From assembly GCA_022844045.1 (NCBI GenBank), contig JALHMM010000002.1, positions 1 to 64,000 on the forward strand: a DNA stretch of 64,000 bases, read 5' to 3'. The translations under genes were made by a program, and so were the position numbers. Source of the stretch: Reyranellaceae bacterium. GTDB taxonomy: Bacteria > Pseudomonadota > Alphaproteobacteria > Reyranellales > Reyranellaceae. Of this stretch, positions 18,249 to 26,948 are shown piece after piece (within the stretch, counting starts at the first letter, position 1; the number at the start of each line of letters is the position of its first letter). Below the pieces are notes generated by a model. It searched no databases and was not told the DNA's origin. It saw only the letters and a list, made by a program, of their open reading frames with translations.

Positions 18249-18302
18249 TGTCATCCCGAGCGTAGCGAGGGATCTAGATTCCTCGCTACGCTCGGAATGA
18301 CA
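18249..18302. repeat. Dispersed palindromic repeat, family 2; possible terminator hairpin
   Basis: TGTCATCCCGAGCGTAGCGAGG pairs with CCTCGCTACGCTCGGAATGACA, giving a stem of over 20 bp between the ABC/TRAP operon and the CoA-transferase. No U-run follows, so termination is possible but not shown. Confidence 0.85.
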
Positions 18303-18320
18303 GAGGGGAGGAGGAGTTTC

Positions 18321-19532
18321 ATGCCGCATGGTCCGTTGCAGGGCGTCAAGGTCGTGTCGTGCTCGACGGCGCAGGCCGGCACCGTGCCCTACATGCTGAT
18401 GGCCGATCTCGGCGCCGACGTGATCAAGATCGAGACGCCCGAGGGCGGCGACAGCTCGCGGCGCATGACCGTGCTGCCGGGCATGGCCAGCACCTTCTTC
18501 GAGACCAACAATCGCGGCGTCAAGAGCGTCACCCTGAACCTGAAGGAGCCCGAGGGCCGCGCCATCCTGCACAAGCTGGTCGCGCAGGCCGATATCTTCG
18601 GCCAGAACTTCCGGCCCAGCGCGGCCGAGCGCAACGGCTTCGGCTACGAGGAGCTGCGCAAGATCAACCCGAAGCTGGTCTACGTCTCGATCTCCGGCTA
18701 CGGCACCAAGGGCCCGAACGGCCATCTGCCCGGCACCGATTCGATGGCCCAGGCGCTGGGCGGAATCGCCGAGGCCTATTCGACACCAGGGCTGCCGATG
18801 CGCACGGGCATCGCCTCGGTGGCCGATGAGAGCTGCGCCATGCTGGCCTTCGGTGGTGCGCTCGCGGCGCTGACGCATGCGCGCGCCACGGGGCAGGGGC
18901 AGAAGATCGAGCTGTCGCTGTTGGGCGCGGTGATCCGCCTGATGGGCTGGACCTTCACCACGACGATGTGGCGCGACCAGAACCCGGTCACCGGCCAGGC
19001 ACGTATCACCGGCACGCCGGCGCGGCCCGGCATCAGCGCCTCATTCAACGACAAGAACGGCAAGCCGCTGGTCTTCCAGCTCACCGGGCCAGAGAATTGG
19101 GCCGACGCGATGAAGGGCCTGGGCTTCGACGCGCGCATCAAGGCGGCCGGCTTCGAGAATCTCGGCGTGATCATCGATAACGACGCCAAGCGTATCGAGC
19201 TGCTGGCGCTGCTCGACTCACTGTTCGCCACGGGTACGCGCGAGGAGTGGGTGAAGCGGTTGCGCGACGCCGACATCGTCTCGGCGCCGATCAACACCTT
19301 GCTCGAGGCGTCGAACGACCCCGACGTGATCGCCAACGGCTACGTCACCCATGTCGACTACCCCAAGCTCGGCAAGAAGCTGAAGGTGCACGGCACGCCC
19401 TGGCAGTTTTCGGAGACCCCGGCGAAACCGGGCATCGCGCCGGAGCTGGGCGAGCACAACGAGCAGGCGCTGCTTGGGATCGGCTACACCAAGGAACAGA
19501 TCGCCGATCTGAAGGCGCGGAAGATTATCTGA
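18321..19532 (+). CDS. Family III CoA-transferase (CaiB/BaiF type)
   Basis: A 403-residue protein. GGGGAGGAGGAG before the ATG at 18321 fixes the start. Family features: LMADLGADVIKIETPEGGD at the N-terminus, with the catalytic Asp expected in YVSISGYGTKGPNGHLPGTDSMAQALGG (split here from the motif GTDSMAQA), and GQGQKIELSLL. These enzymes move CoA between acids and acyl-CoAs in carnitine, oxalate, formyl or aromatic degradation. The crotonase at 7958 and the transporters upstream fit uptake and CoA-based breakdown of a carboxylic acid; the substrate is not evident. Confidence 0.88.
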   Translation: MPHGPLQGVKVVSCSTAQAGTVPYMLMADLGADVIKIETPEGGDSSRRMTVLPGMASTFFETNNRGVKSVTLNLKEPEGRAILHKLVAQADIFGQNFRPSAAERNGFGYEELRKINPKLVYVSISGYGTKGPNGHLPGTDSMAQALGGIAEAYSTPGLPMRTGIASVADESCAMLAFGGALAALTHARATGQGQKIELSLLGAVIRLMGWTFTTTMWRDQNPVTGQARITGTPARPGISASFNDKNGKPLVFQLTGPENWADAMKGLGFDARIKAAGFENLGVIIDNDAKRIELLALLDSLFATGTREEWVKRLRDADIVSAPINTLLEASNDPDVIANGYVTHVDYPKLGKKLKVHGTPWQFSETPAKPGIAPELGEHNEQALLGIGYTKEQIADLKARKII

Positions 19533-19872
19533 CATCAATATTCGCGCTTCGGTCGGCCGGCGAACCCAATCGGGCGCTGGCCTCGTGGCGGCTGGTCCAC
19601 TGGTCGATGAGAGCGACCACCTCATCGATCTTCTGTCGGAATTGCTTCTCATCGAGATAGAGTTCCGGGTTGTGTGCCAACAAGTTGGGATTGTCGGTGT
19701 AGAACTCGGCGGCCATGAAAGCTTCGTTGAAGATCCGCCACAGCGCATCGTCGTAATATCCGGAGTCCTCGAGGAACACCGCTTGATAGCGTTGGGTGAA
19801 TTCCTCGATCGACAATGTGCCGTCGCGAAACTGGTCGAGGATCTTCCTGTAGACAGGGATGGGATTCGTCAT
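19525..19872 (-). CDS. Colicin D-type immunity protein (second copy)
   Basis: A 115-residue acidic helical protein starting MTNPIPVYRKILDQF. It matches the pattern of the self-protective colicin-like immunity family (PF09204 type): DQFRDGTLSIEEFTQRY, then an acidic middle and LYLDEKQFRQKIDEVVALI. Such proteins block tRNA-cleaving colicin D-like toxins by mimicking tRNA. It is the outer of two tandem paralogues after the broken toxin of locus A. The 3' end overlaps the end of the convergent CoA-transferase by 8 bp. The PF09204 assignment is from recalled pattern, not a search. Confidence 0.7.
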   Translation of the reverse strand: MTNPIPVYRKILDQFRDGTLSIEEFTQRYQAVFLEDSGYYDDALWRIFNEAFMAAEFYTDNPNLLAHNPELYLDEKQFRQKIDEVVALIDQWTSRHEASARLGSPADRSANIDVR

Positions 19873-19992
19873 GGGCCACCCGTGATCATGGGATGTGCCT
19901 GACCAGTCACGTGTTGTGTTCCCGAGGCAGCACAACAGAATTCCACCGCTCAATCGGCCGATCGCTTCGCTTATCGATGAGTGATCGGCACC

Positions 19993-20280
19993 TCACGATT
20001 GCGCCGCGTCGGCCAGGCGAGCGGCCGCCAGTTCCGCCTTGCGCCGAAGCTCTTCCTCATTGATGAAGAGGTTCGGTTTCTCGGCTACAAGAGCGGCGTT
20101 GCGCGTAAATGCGTCGGCATCTCCGCAGAGTTCATCCAGTATCCAGCCCACATGCTCTTCGTGTGTTTTGTCATCTTGCTTCATCATGGCAAAATACTGC
20201 TCACAGAATTCTTCGGCTGATAGCTTTCCCTTCAGGAAAAGGTCGATCAGCGTCCTGTACGGTCTACTCAGATCACTCAT
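19993..20280 (-). CDS. Colicin D-type immunity protein (toxin-coupled copy)
   Basis: A 95-residue acidic helical protein: LIDLFLKGKLSAEEFCEQYF, DADAFTRNA and INEEELRRKAELAAARL. This matches the colicin D immunity pattern more closely than its neighbour. Its ATG overlaps the stop of the original toxin frame (TGA at 20277-20279) as ATGA, showing that it was translationally coupled to the colicin D-like toxin. The toxin is now broken upstream, so this gene may be reached only if its own ribosome site works (GGGGGTGG precedes the ATG). Confidence 0.75.
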   Translation of the reverse strand: MSDLSRPYRTLIDLFLKGKLSAEEFCEQYFAMMKQDDKTHEEHVGWILDELCGDADAFTRNAALVAEKPNLFINEEELRRKAELAAARLADAAQS

Positions 20281-22645
20281 GGTCCACCCCCTAAATTGCC
20301 CGTGGACATCACGTGGCGAATTTGATCGGCGCTCAGCTTCCAGCCTGTAATGTACTCACCCGAACGGCTGACGACGACCGTCAACCCGGTCTTTGGATCA
20401 ATGTAATGGATCGCCAACGTGTTCTTCCGCTAGGTGCCGAACTTGGCGACTGTTCCCGGTGCCGTCATATGGTCCCGGAGAGCTTTCTCGAAGATCGCCG
20501 GATATGCCTTGTTCCATCGCGAATGCACGCCAAAATCGGGACCATGTTTAGATTTTTCCTGAAGTTGCAGAGGGAGAAACGTGAATTCCGTTGGCAGGCG
20601 TGACTGCGGAGTTGTGCCATCCGCGGATTGGAAGCCGCGCTGCATCGTGGAGTCGCGCACGCCGAGGCTAGCGCCGCTCTGATCGAATGCTTTCCACGCC
20701 CCCGGATGGGTGCGATCATCATTGGCTTGGTAGTAGTGGCCCGTCTTCGGGTCGACATAGACGGTCTGCCCGGCGGCGTATGGGTGGGTTGTGCTCTTCT
20801 GAAGGCCCAGTTTCGCTGCTTGCGCGTCGGCTTGCGCAGGGGTTGGCCTCGGATATCGGAGGCCGGGCGTGTGCCCGCCGGAGGCTTGGCTCGGAATTTT
20901 GCCGGTCGTAGGATCAGTGCCTGGCGGCGGCGTGCCGCGCACACCACCCGGATTCCAGAACGTGAAGCTGCCGGCGGTACCGCCGGGCATCATTCTCTCA
21001 ATGGGGTTTATCGGTACCGGTCCAAAGCTGCGAAGCTTTTCTTCGATCAGGTCCGAAGACGAACCCGTCACCATTGGCCGCTTGATGCCCCTGTTGTTAT
21101 TGAATTGAACGTTCTCCGCATTGGCCACTGATGGATTGTTGCTGCCTTCAAGCGTGCGCACGATATGCTTCGGCGGAACGGCGTACCGTCTGAGCATGCT
21201 GACGATTTCAGCGTCGTTGGGACTCTTGCCGTTGATCCTGCGCCATCTGTCGATCTCCTCGACCAGCTCGGCGCGGTAGTTGGCGGCGCCGTCGTCAGGC
21301 ATGTCCGACGGCAGCAACTTGGCGGTGAGCTGCAGGCCGCGCTTGATGGCGTAGAGCTGGTCCTCGGTCACGGGGTCGTTGCGCCGGAGGCCGGGTTGCC
21401 AGTCGCGGAAACGCTGCCACTGATTCATGGGTGATTGCGCGATAGTGGGGATGAGGTCGCGACGCGCGAACTCGTGTGGCGTCCCCGTCATCTGCGTCGC
21501 CAGTTCGTCGACTAGAGCCGGGTTCTGGGCAGGCTCGGTGCCGGCGGCGTTGTGATTGAGGCGTGTCTCAATCGCCTCGCGGTGCGCGGCGTCAAGCACC
21601 ACCCACTCGCGGATGGGGATTTACGACGGATCGGTCATGGTGTCCTTCAGCACCCGCGCCAGCACCTGCTCGGCCAGCGCGCGGGCGCGGGCTTTGTCTG
21701 CTGCGGCGGCGCTGGCGAGCCGGCGGATCGTGGCGGCGCGCACGGCCGGCTCGGCGATCACCTCGGCCTGCCGCAAGCGCCATTGCGGCGTCGGCTGCTC
21801 GCCGTCCGGTGGCGCGGCGTTCAGGATCTCCGCGCTCGCTGCGTCCACACGCCGGCGGGTCTGGGCTTCGGCCAGCAGCGCGTCCAGCGCGGCCCGATCG
21901 GCCGCTTCGATATGCTGGTCGTAGCGTGTGAGCACCGCCTGGGCGCGTCGGGGCCGCGCTCCACCGCGCCCTCGATCGCGGCCACCAAGATGCGGCTGGT
22001 GTGCTGGCGCAACGCCGCCTCGGTCTGCGCCGTGTCCCAACCTTTCCGCTCCGCCATTTCGCGCACCTCGAAGCGCGTGGTGCCCAGGGCGCGGCGCAGC
22101 AGGGCGTCGTCGCTCCAGTGCAGCCTGGCGTCGGCCCGCATCTGCGCGATGCGCCGCTCGCCCGCCTCGTCGTACCAGCGCTGCCGCTCGGTCTCGGTGT
22201 GGCGCTCGACCAGGGTGGTGAAATCCGCCAGTCGGCGCTCGTTGAGGCCTTGCAGCATCTGTCGCTGATCGTCGTCAGCGGCCTTCGTCAGCTCGCGGTC
22301 CTGCGCCTTGCCAAAGGCCTCGATCACCGCGGGCGCGTGGGTCAGCGCCACCTGGCCCTGCGCGTTGAGGTAGCCGTTCTGGGGGTCGAAGAGCAGCATC
22401 TGCTCGGCCTCGCCCAGCCGCACGTCGGCGGCCTTCACCGCAGCTTCGTTGTCGAACGCGAGATGCTCGGAGACCGCGCTGGCGATGCCGGCGGCGCCTT
22501 CGGCGGCCTGCTGGCCGAGTTGCATCCATGGCGAGGGGCCGAAGTTGCCGGCGCTGGGATCGACGTTGATGTAACCGCCGCCCAGGACGGCGGATGTGCG
22601 CATGTCGAGCGGTTTGTACGGTCCAGTCTTGATTCTGCCGGCCAT
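20277..22645 (-). pseudogene. Locus A toxin: phage-like N-terminus with colicin D-type tRNase tip, inactivated
   Basis: Read through its lesions this would be a toxin of about 790 residues. Residues 1-230 (MAGRIKTGPYKPLDM start) match loci B-D. A single base is missing near 21946 compared with locus B, shifting the frame. A stop TAA at 21621-21623 replaces the Gln of SQIPVREWV, and a stop TAG at 20430-20432 sits where colicin D has Tyr in GTYR. Beyond it the frame goes on through IHYIDPKTGLTVVVS and TGWKLSADQIRHVMS to 20277. The tip SKHGPDFGVHSRWNK matches the colicin D anticodon-nuclease pattern. A middle segment (GQTVYVDPKTGHYY, GAWKAFD) resembles Ntox21-like pretoxin sequence and recurs in locus D. 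Confidence 0.85.
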
Positions 22646-22780
22646 GCGGGATCTGTCTCACCGGGCAGGACGCGGCTCCGTGGATCGGTCGCCTGTGGCG
22701 CGTCATGCCGTTGCCGGTGATTCTACCGCGCGAGGCTCGGATCACCGATTTCCGCAGCTACGGGCGACGAATGCAGCGGT
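22646..22780 (-). promoter_or_regulatory. Conserved leader of locus A toxin
   Basis: Read on the minus strand this matches the leaders of loci B, C and D: GTAGCTGCGGAAATCGG, GGTAGAATCACC, CACAGGCGACCGATCCACGG, then the ATGGCCGGCAGAAT start. TAGAAT is a good -10 candidate about 80 bp before the ATG. No convincing -35 box is seen. Confidence 0.5.
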
Positions 22781-22918
22781 TCGTTCCCACGGAGAGAGGC
22801 CTTTGATAATCCTGGCTGAGCGAAGTGCGCGGTGCTGTAGCGCGCCGTCAATCGCCGCGATGACCCCGCCCAACCACAGAGGGCGGCTTGGCGGTCGTCT
22901 CTTGAGAGGCTCGATCAC

Positions 22919-23587
22919 CTAGATCTTCAGGCGATCACCGAGCTTCCTCTCTAGGTCTGGTCTGTCCCAGTGCTCGACGATTTCGTCGCTCCAGATGTCG
23001 ATACCCTCGCCTGGCACTCCCTCGGGCAGGATGAGGCGTACCTCCACACACCATTCGGAATAGCCGTCTTTGAGCACTTGCTGGATGTTGGCAACCAGGT
23101 CGGCCGTCAGCGCTTCGATCCGGTGAACGCTCAGCCTTTGTCGGGGAAGACCATTGTCTTCATCGTTCAGTATGAGGCCTCCTTGGCTACGACCCTCGTG
23201 ATCGGGTGGGGGGACAAGCCGCTCCAACCGCTGAAACAGTGCGAGCCAATCCGCGTGATCCGCCGACTGATCGTATTGCATCCATCCCTCGGCATGGCCC
23301 GCCCAGCCGAGGTAGTAGCATCCCATGGCAGGCCCGTGGAGGCGCTCGACGACGATACCTGCTGCCCATCCCTCCGCCCTCTCCGGGATTCTGCGACTGA
23401 TGATCGGCACCAGTTCCGAGCAGATCGGCAGGACCTCATTGGGCGTCAGCAACCGCTTTGGAATCAGAAAGATCAATCGCATGCCACTATCATCATCCTT
23501 CTCGGCGACTAGTACGGTCGAGAAGTCTCGCGCGATTGGTGCGAGAAGCTCTCTTTCGAACTCGGCTAAGTCTATGTCCTCACTCAT
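22919..23587 (-). CDS. Immunity protein of locus B
   Basis: A 222-residue acidic cytosolic protein whose ATG overlaps the stop of the locus B toxin as ATGA. It is homologous over its whole length to the protein at 34671 after locus C: shared LLTPNEV/LLTHEEI, GWAAGIVVERL/GWAISIVIQRI, YYLGWAGH/YHLGWAGH, NDEDNGLPR/VDDEDNGLPR and DEIVEHWDR. Because each follows a toxin with the same kind of C-terminal nuclease, they are taken as cognate immunity proteins. No named family is recognised. The lower GC and different codon use relative to the toxin N-terminus suggest the tip and immunity gene arrived together. Confidence 0.75.
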   Translation of the reverse strand: MSEDIDLAEFERELLAPIARDFSTVLVAEKDDDSGMRLIFLIPKRLLTPNEVLPICSELVPIISRRIPERAEGWAAGIVVERLHGPAMGCYYLGWAGHAEGWMQYDQSADHADWLALFQRLERLVPPPDHEGRSQGGLILNDEDNGLPRQRLSVHRIEALTADLVANIQQVLKDGYSEWCVEVRLILPEGVPGEGIDIWSDEIVEHWDRPDLERKLGDRLKI

Positions 23588-25851
23588 TGTCCATTCTCCA
23601 ACATCGGGTACAGCGCCCTTACCGTGCGGTGGCTTTCGGACATTCTCCTTAGGTGGGCTCGAACCACTGGATCAGGATTTGTCGTTACGACGGCATCATA
23701 GAACGCTCGGGCTTGCGCTGCCGTCATGGTCATGGGTGTGATGCCGGGATTGTCTCGGAAATAGTTGTTCATCGCGGTTTCGATGGCCGCATTGTATTCG
23801 GCATGCGCCTGATTCCAGTGATCGCCCCTCATGACCCGCATGATCTTGCTGTCGAAATAGTCTCTTGCCGCCTCGGAAAACGGCAGTGGAGCCGCCTTCC
23901 CTGGACGCCACCATTGCTGGGGGAAGGGGTGGTGCAGATCCGTGCCGGGGGCGGCAACTGAGTTGCGTCGCGTCGGATATGCGTTGGGAAGCCGGATTTG
24001 AGGCGGCTGGAGATTGGCACCGCCGGCTCGCCCGACGACGTGCCAACCTGGGGTAATCTCACCTTCGGATGACGGTCGATTCCGCGCTCCCGCCGGATTG
24101 GTGGCCGCTCCGCCGGGATCACGCCGGATCGCAGGGTTGATCTGGCTGTTGCTATGGGCTCTTGCGAGAGCTTGTGCCATTTCATTGATGCGGGTGATGT
24201 CCGCGCGTGAGGGCACCCAGCCCCGAGGATGGGCCTCGGTGTATCTTGGGTTGTACTGAAGGACCTGTCGCAGCCCGTGATAGTACTGTTCAACCCTCAA
24301 CCGTTGCTGCGGGGTTCTTGCGGCGCCGTAGCCTGTGGGACGACCTCCGCCCGCTTGAATCAGATCGAAGGTCGCGGAAGGAAGCTCGACCTGACGAAGC
24401 ATCTCCGCAATCGCGGCGTCGTCCGGACTTTTGCCGGTGACGCGACGCCGGATGCGGATCTCTTCGACCAAGTCGGCACGATAGTTTGTTGCGATGTCCG
24501 CATCCGTGTCCGGCGGCAGCATCTTCGTGGCGAGCTGCAAGCCGCGCTTGATGGCGTAGAGTTCCTCCTCTGTCGCGAGGTCGTTACGGCGGATTCCAGC
24601 CTGCCAGTTGCGGAAGCGTTGCCACTGGTCGAGTGGCAGGTGGGCGACCAACGGCACCAGATCGCGACGCGAAAAGGCTTCTGGCATCTGCGTCATTTGG
24701 GTCGCAAGCTGGTCCACCAGCGCCGGGCTCGGCGCCGGCTCGTCGTCATGCGCGTTGTGGTCGAGTCGTGTCTCGATCGCGCGGCGACGCTCGGCGTCGA
24801 GATTCACCCATTCGCGTACCGGAATCTGCGAGGGATCGGTTAGGCCGTCTTTCAGCACCCGTGCCAGCACCTGCTCTCCCAGCGCGCGGGCGTGGGCCTG
24901 GGTCTCGGCAGCAGCGCTGAGGACGCGGCGGATCGTGGCGGCGCGCACGGCCGGCTCGGTGATCGCCTCGGCCTGTCGCAAGCGCCATTGCGGCGTCGGC
25001 TGCTCGTCGTCCGGTGGCGCGGCGTTCAGGATCTCCGCGCTCGCCGCTTCGACGCGCCGGCGGGTCTGGGCTTCGGCCAGCAGCGCGTCCAGCGCGGCCT
25101 GATCGGCCGCTTCGATATGCTGGTTGTAGCGCGTGCGCAGGGACTGGGCGCGGTCGGGATCGCGCTCGATCGCGCCCTCGATCGCCGCCACCAGGATGCG
25201 GCTGGTGTGCTGGCGCAGTGCGGCTTCGGTCAGCGGTGTGTCCCAGCCCTCGCGCTCCGCCTTCTCGCGTACCTCGAAGCGCGTCGTGCCCAAGGCGCGG
25301 CGCAGCAGCGCGTCGTCGCTCCAGTGCAGCTTGGCGTCGACCTGCATCTGCGCGATACGGCGCTCACCCGCCTCGTCGTACCAGCGCTGCCGTTCGGCGG
25401 CGATGTGGCGCTCGACCAGGGTGGTGAAGTCCGCCAGCCGGCGCTCGTTGAGGCCTTGCAGCATCTGCCGTTGATCGTCGTCGACGGCTCCCGCCAACTC
25501 GCGGTCCTGCGCGCCGCGAAAGGCCTCGAGGACCGCGGGCGCGTGGGTCAGCGCCACCTGGCCCTGCGTATTGAGGTAGCCGTTGTGTGGGTCGAAGAGC
25601 AGCGTCTGCTCGGCCTCGCCCAGCCGGACGTCGGCAGCCTTCACCACGGCTTCGTTGTCGTTGGCGAGGTGCTCGGAGACTGTTGCGGCGATGCCGGCGG
25701 CGCCTTCGGCGGCCTGCAGGCCGAGCTGCATCCACGGCGAGGGGCCGAAGTTGCCGGCGCTGGGATCGACGTTGATGTAACCGCCGCCCAGGACGGCGGA
25801 TGTGCGCACGTCGAGCGGTTTGTACGGTCCAATCTTGATTCTGCCGGCCAT
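23584..25851 (-). CDS. Locus B polymorphic toxin: phage-like N-terminus with HH-motif nuclease tip
   Basis: An intact 755-residue protein. Residues 1 to about 475 form the shared helical module (MAGRIKIGPYKPLDV, LLFDPHNGYLNTQGQ, DDDQRQMLQGLNERRLADF, GKSPDDAAIAEML), with no signal peptide; the style resembles phage DNA-ejection or tail-associated virion proteins. A variable linker follows. The tip starts near residue 634: DLHHPFPQQW, YFDSKIMRVMRGDH and AHAEYNAAI, a pattern like HNH/His-Me-finger or DUF2380-type toxin nucleases. It is followed with a 4-base overlap by its immunity gene. How it is delivered (virion, tailocin, type VI or lysis) is not shown. Confidence 0.75.
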   Translation of the reverse strand: MAGRIKIGPYKPLDVRTSAVLGGGYINVDPSAGNFGPSPWMQLGLQAAEGAAGIAATVSEHLANDNEAVVKAADVRLGEAEQTLLFDPHNGYLNTQGQVALTHAPAVLEAFRGAQDRELAGAVDDDQRQMLQGLNERRLADFTTLVERHIAAERQRWYDEAGERRIAQMQVDAKLHWSDDALLRRALGTTRFEVREKAEREGWDTPLTEAALRQHTSRILVAAIEGAIERDPDRAQSLRTRYNQHIEAADQAALDALLAEAQTRRRVEAASAEILNAAPPDDEQPTPQWRLRQAEAITEPAVRAATIRRVLSAAAETQAHARALGEQVLARVLKDGLTDPSQIPVREWVNLDAERRRAIETRLDHNAHDDEPAPSPALVDQLATQMTQMPEAFSRRDLVPLVAHLPLDQWQRFRNWQAGIRRNDLATEEELYAIKRGLQLATKMLPPDTDADIATNYRADLVEEIRIRRRVTGKSPDDAAIAEMLRQVELPSATFDLIQAGGGRPTGYGAARTPQQRLRVEQYYHGLRQVLQYNPRYTEAHPRGWVPSRADITRINEMAQALARAHSNSQINPAIRRDPGGAATNPAGARNRPSSEGEITPGWHVVGRAGGANLQPPQIRLPNAYPTRRNSVAAPGTDLHHPFPQQWWRPGKAAPLPFSEAARDYFDSKIMRVMRGDHWNQAHAEYNAAIETAMNNYFRDNPGITPMTMTAAQARAFYDAVVTTNPDPVVRAHLRRMSESHRTVRALYPMLENGQ

Positions 25852-25990
25852 GCGGGATCCGTCTCACCGGGCACGACGCGGCGCCGTGGATCGGTCGCCT
25901 GTGGCGCGTCTTGCTGTCGCCGGTGATTCTACCGCGCGAGACTCGGATCACCGATTTCCGCCGCTACGGGCGAGCAATGCAGCGATTCGA
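25852..25990 (-). promoter_or_regulatory. Conserved leader of locus B toxin
   Basis: On the minus strand it carries GTAGCGGCGGAAATCGG, GGTAGAATCACCGG and CACAGGCGACCGATCCACGG before the ATG, as in loci A, C and D. TAGAAT is the best -10 candidate. Upstream of this block similarity to the other loci fades. Confidence 0.5.
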
Positions 25991-26253
25991 GCGTACGGAG
26001 AGAGGACGTCCACCAACAGCGGAAGACGGGGGAGAAAGTCGGCGCGCAGAAGATCATCGAGGTGACGTTGGCCCGTCGCCTCGGCAATGTGTCGGGCCGC
26101 TGGCAAGCAACCTTCAGCGCAGCCGGTGGTCTTCCCAGAGGACGGGATCCGCCGTTTTCGTCGCCGTGGGATAGTCTGGGAACGCTCTTTGAAAAGAGCA
26201 GGGCTGATGGGCGCGTTGGGCGGAGAATCCTGCGGCGGCTTCGCGGATCGCAC
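25991..26253. other. Gene-free stretch between locus B and the ynb-like operon
   Basis: With the leader before it and the promoter after it, this makes about 450 bp without a gene between divergent units. No coding frame, tRNA or repeat is seen. The last 60 bp become AT-richer towards the ynbA-like gene. Confidence 0.4.
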
Positions 26254-26281
26254 TTGACGCGATCACGAAAAAGAGTATTTA
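26254..26281 (+). promoter_or_regulatory. Candidate promoter of the ynb-like operon
   Basis: TTGACG (26254-26259) and TATTTA (26276-26281) are 16 bases apart in a locally AT-rich patch, 28 bp before the ynbA-like ATG. The -10 box is weak. Confidence 0.3.
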
Positions 26282-26308
26282 CTCATTTATTATGAACGGC
26301 GTTAAATT

Positions 26309-26920
26309 ATGACCTCGCTGTACGCGCTGAAGCCGCGCTTCCAGGCGCTGCTGCGGCCGACCGTGAGTGCGCTGGCGCAAGCGGGGGTGACGGCCAACCA
26401 GGTGACCGTGGCCGCGGCGCTCGGCTCGGTCGCTGTCGGCGTCGTGGCGGCCGTGTGGGGCAGGGCGCTGCCGTGGCTGTTCCTGCTGATCCCGGTGTGG
26501 TTCCTGCTGCGCATGGCGCTGAATGCGGCCGACGGCATGCTGGCGCGCGAGTTCGGACAGAAGAGCGCGCTCGGCGCCTATCTCAACGAGCTCTGCGATG
26601 TCGTGGCCGACGCCGCGCTCTATCTGCCCTTCGCGTTGGTAATGCCCTGGGGCGTGGCCGGCGTCGCGGCAGTCGTCTTCCTTGCCACCGTCAGCGAGTT
26701 CGCGGGTGTGCTGGGCACCATGGTGGGCGGCGAGCGGCGCTATGACGGGCCGATGGGCAAGAGCGATCGCGCGCTGGTCTTCGGCGCGCTGGGCGCCTGG
26801 ATCGGGCTGGGCGGCGCGACGCCGGACTGGCTCGGTCTCGTGTGGGTGGCGGTCGCGGTGCTGATCGCCTGGAACATCGTCAACCGCGTCCGCGCCGGCC
26901 TGGCGTCGGCCAAACCATAG
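26309..26920 (+). CDS. ynbA: CDP-alcohol phosphatidyltransferase-like membrane protein (YnbA-like)
   Basis: A 203-residue membrane protein with about five to six hydrophobic segments. The CDP-alcohol phosphotransferase motif is recognisable as NAADGMLAREFGQKSALG followed by AYLNELCD. The standard form is DxxDGxxARx8GxxxDxxxD; here the first and third Asp positions are Asn, so metal binding and activity may be altered. Gene order downstream (hydrolase/methyltransferase, PAP2/phosphatase, acyltransferase, cytidylyltransferase) matches the Escherichia coli ynbABCD set, in which YnbA is the phosphatidyltransferase-like member. It should act at the inner membrane on CDP-diacylglycerol. Confidence 0.8.
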   Translation: MTSLYALKPRFQALLRPTVSALAQAGVTANQVTVAAALGSVAVGVVAAVWGRALPWLFLLIPVWFLLRMALNAADGMLAREFGQKSALGAYLNELCDVVADAALYLPFALVMPWGVAGVAAVVFLATVSEFAGVLGTMVGGERRYDGPMGKSDRALVFGALGAWIGLGGATPDWLGLVWVAVAVLIAWNIVNRVRAGLASAKP

Positions 26921-26948
26921 CAAACCAGAGAAAGTGCCCGAGGCCACG

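Noticed and set aside
19993-20280. Antitoxin of an intracellular toxin-antitoxin module
   Set aside because: The partner is a large multi-domain toxin with a colicin D tip and the small protein matches the colicin immunity pattern, so immunity is the better reading.
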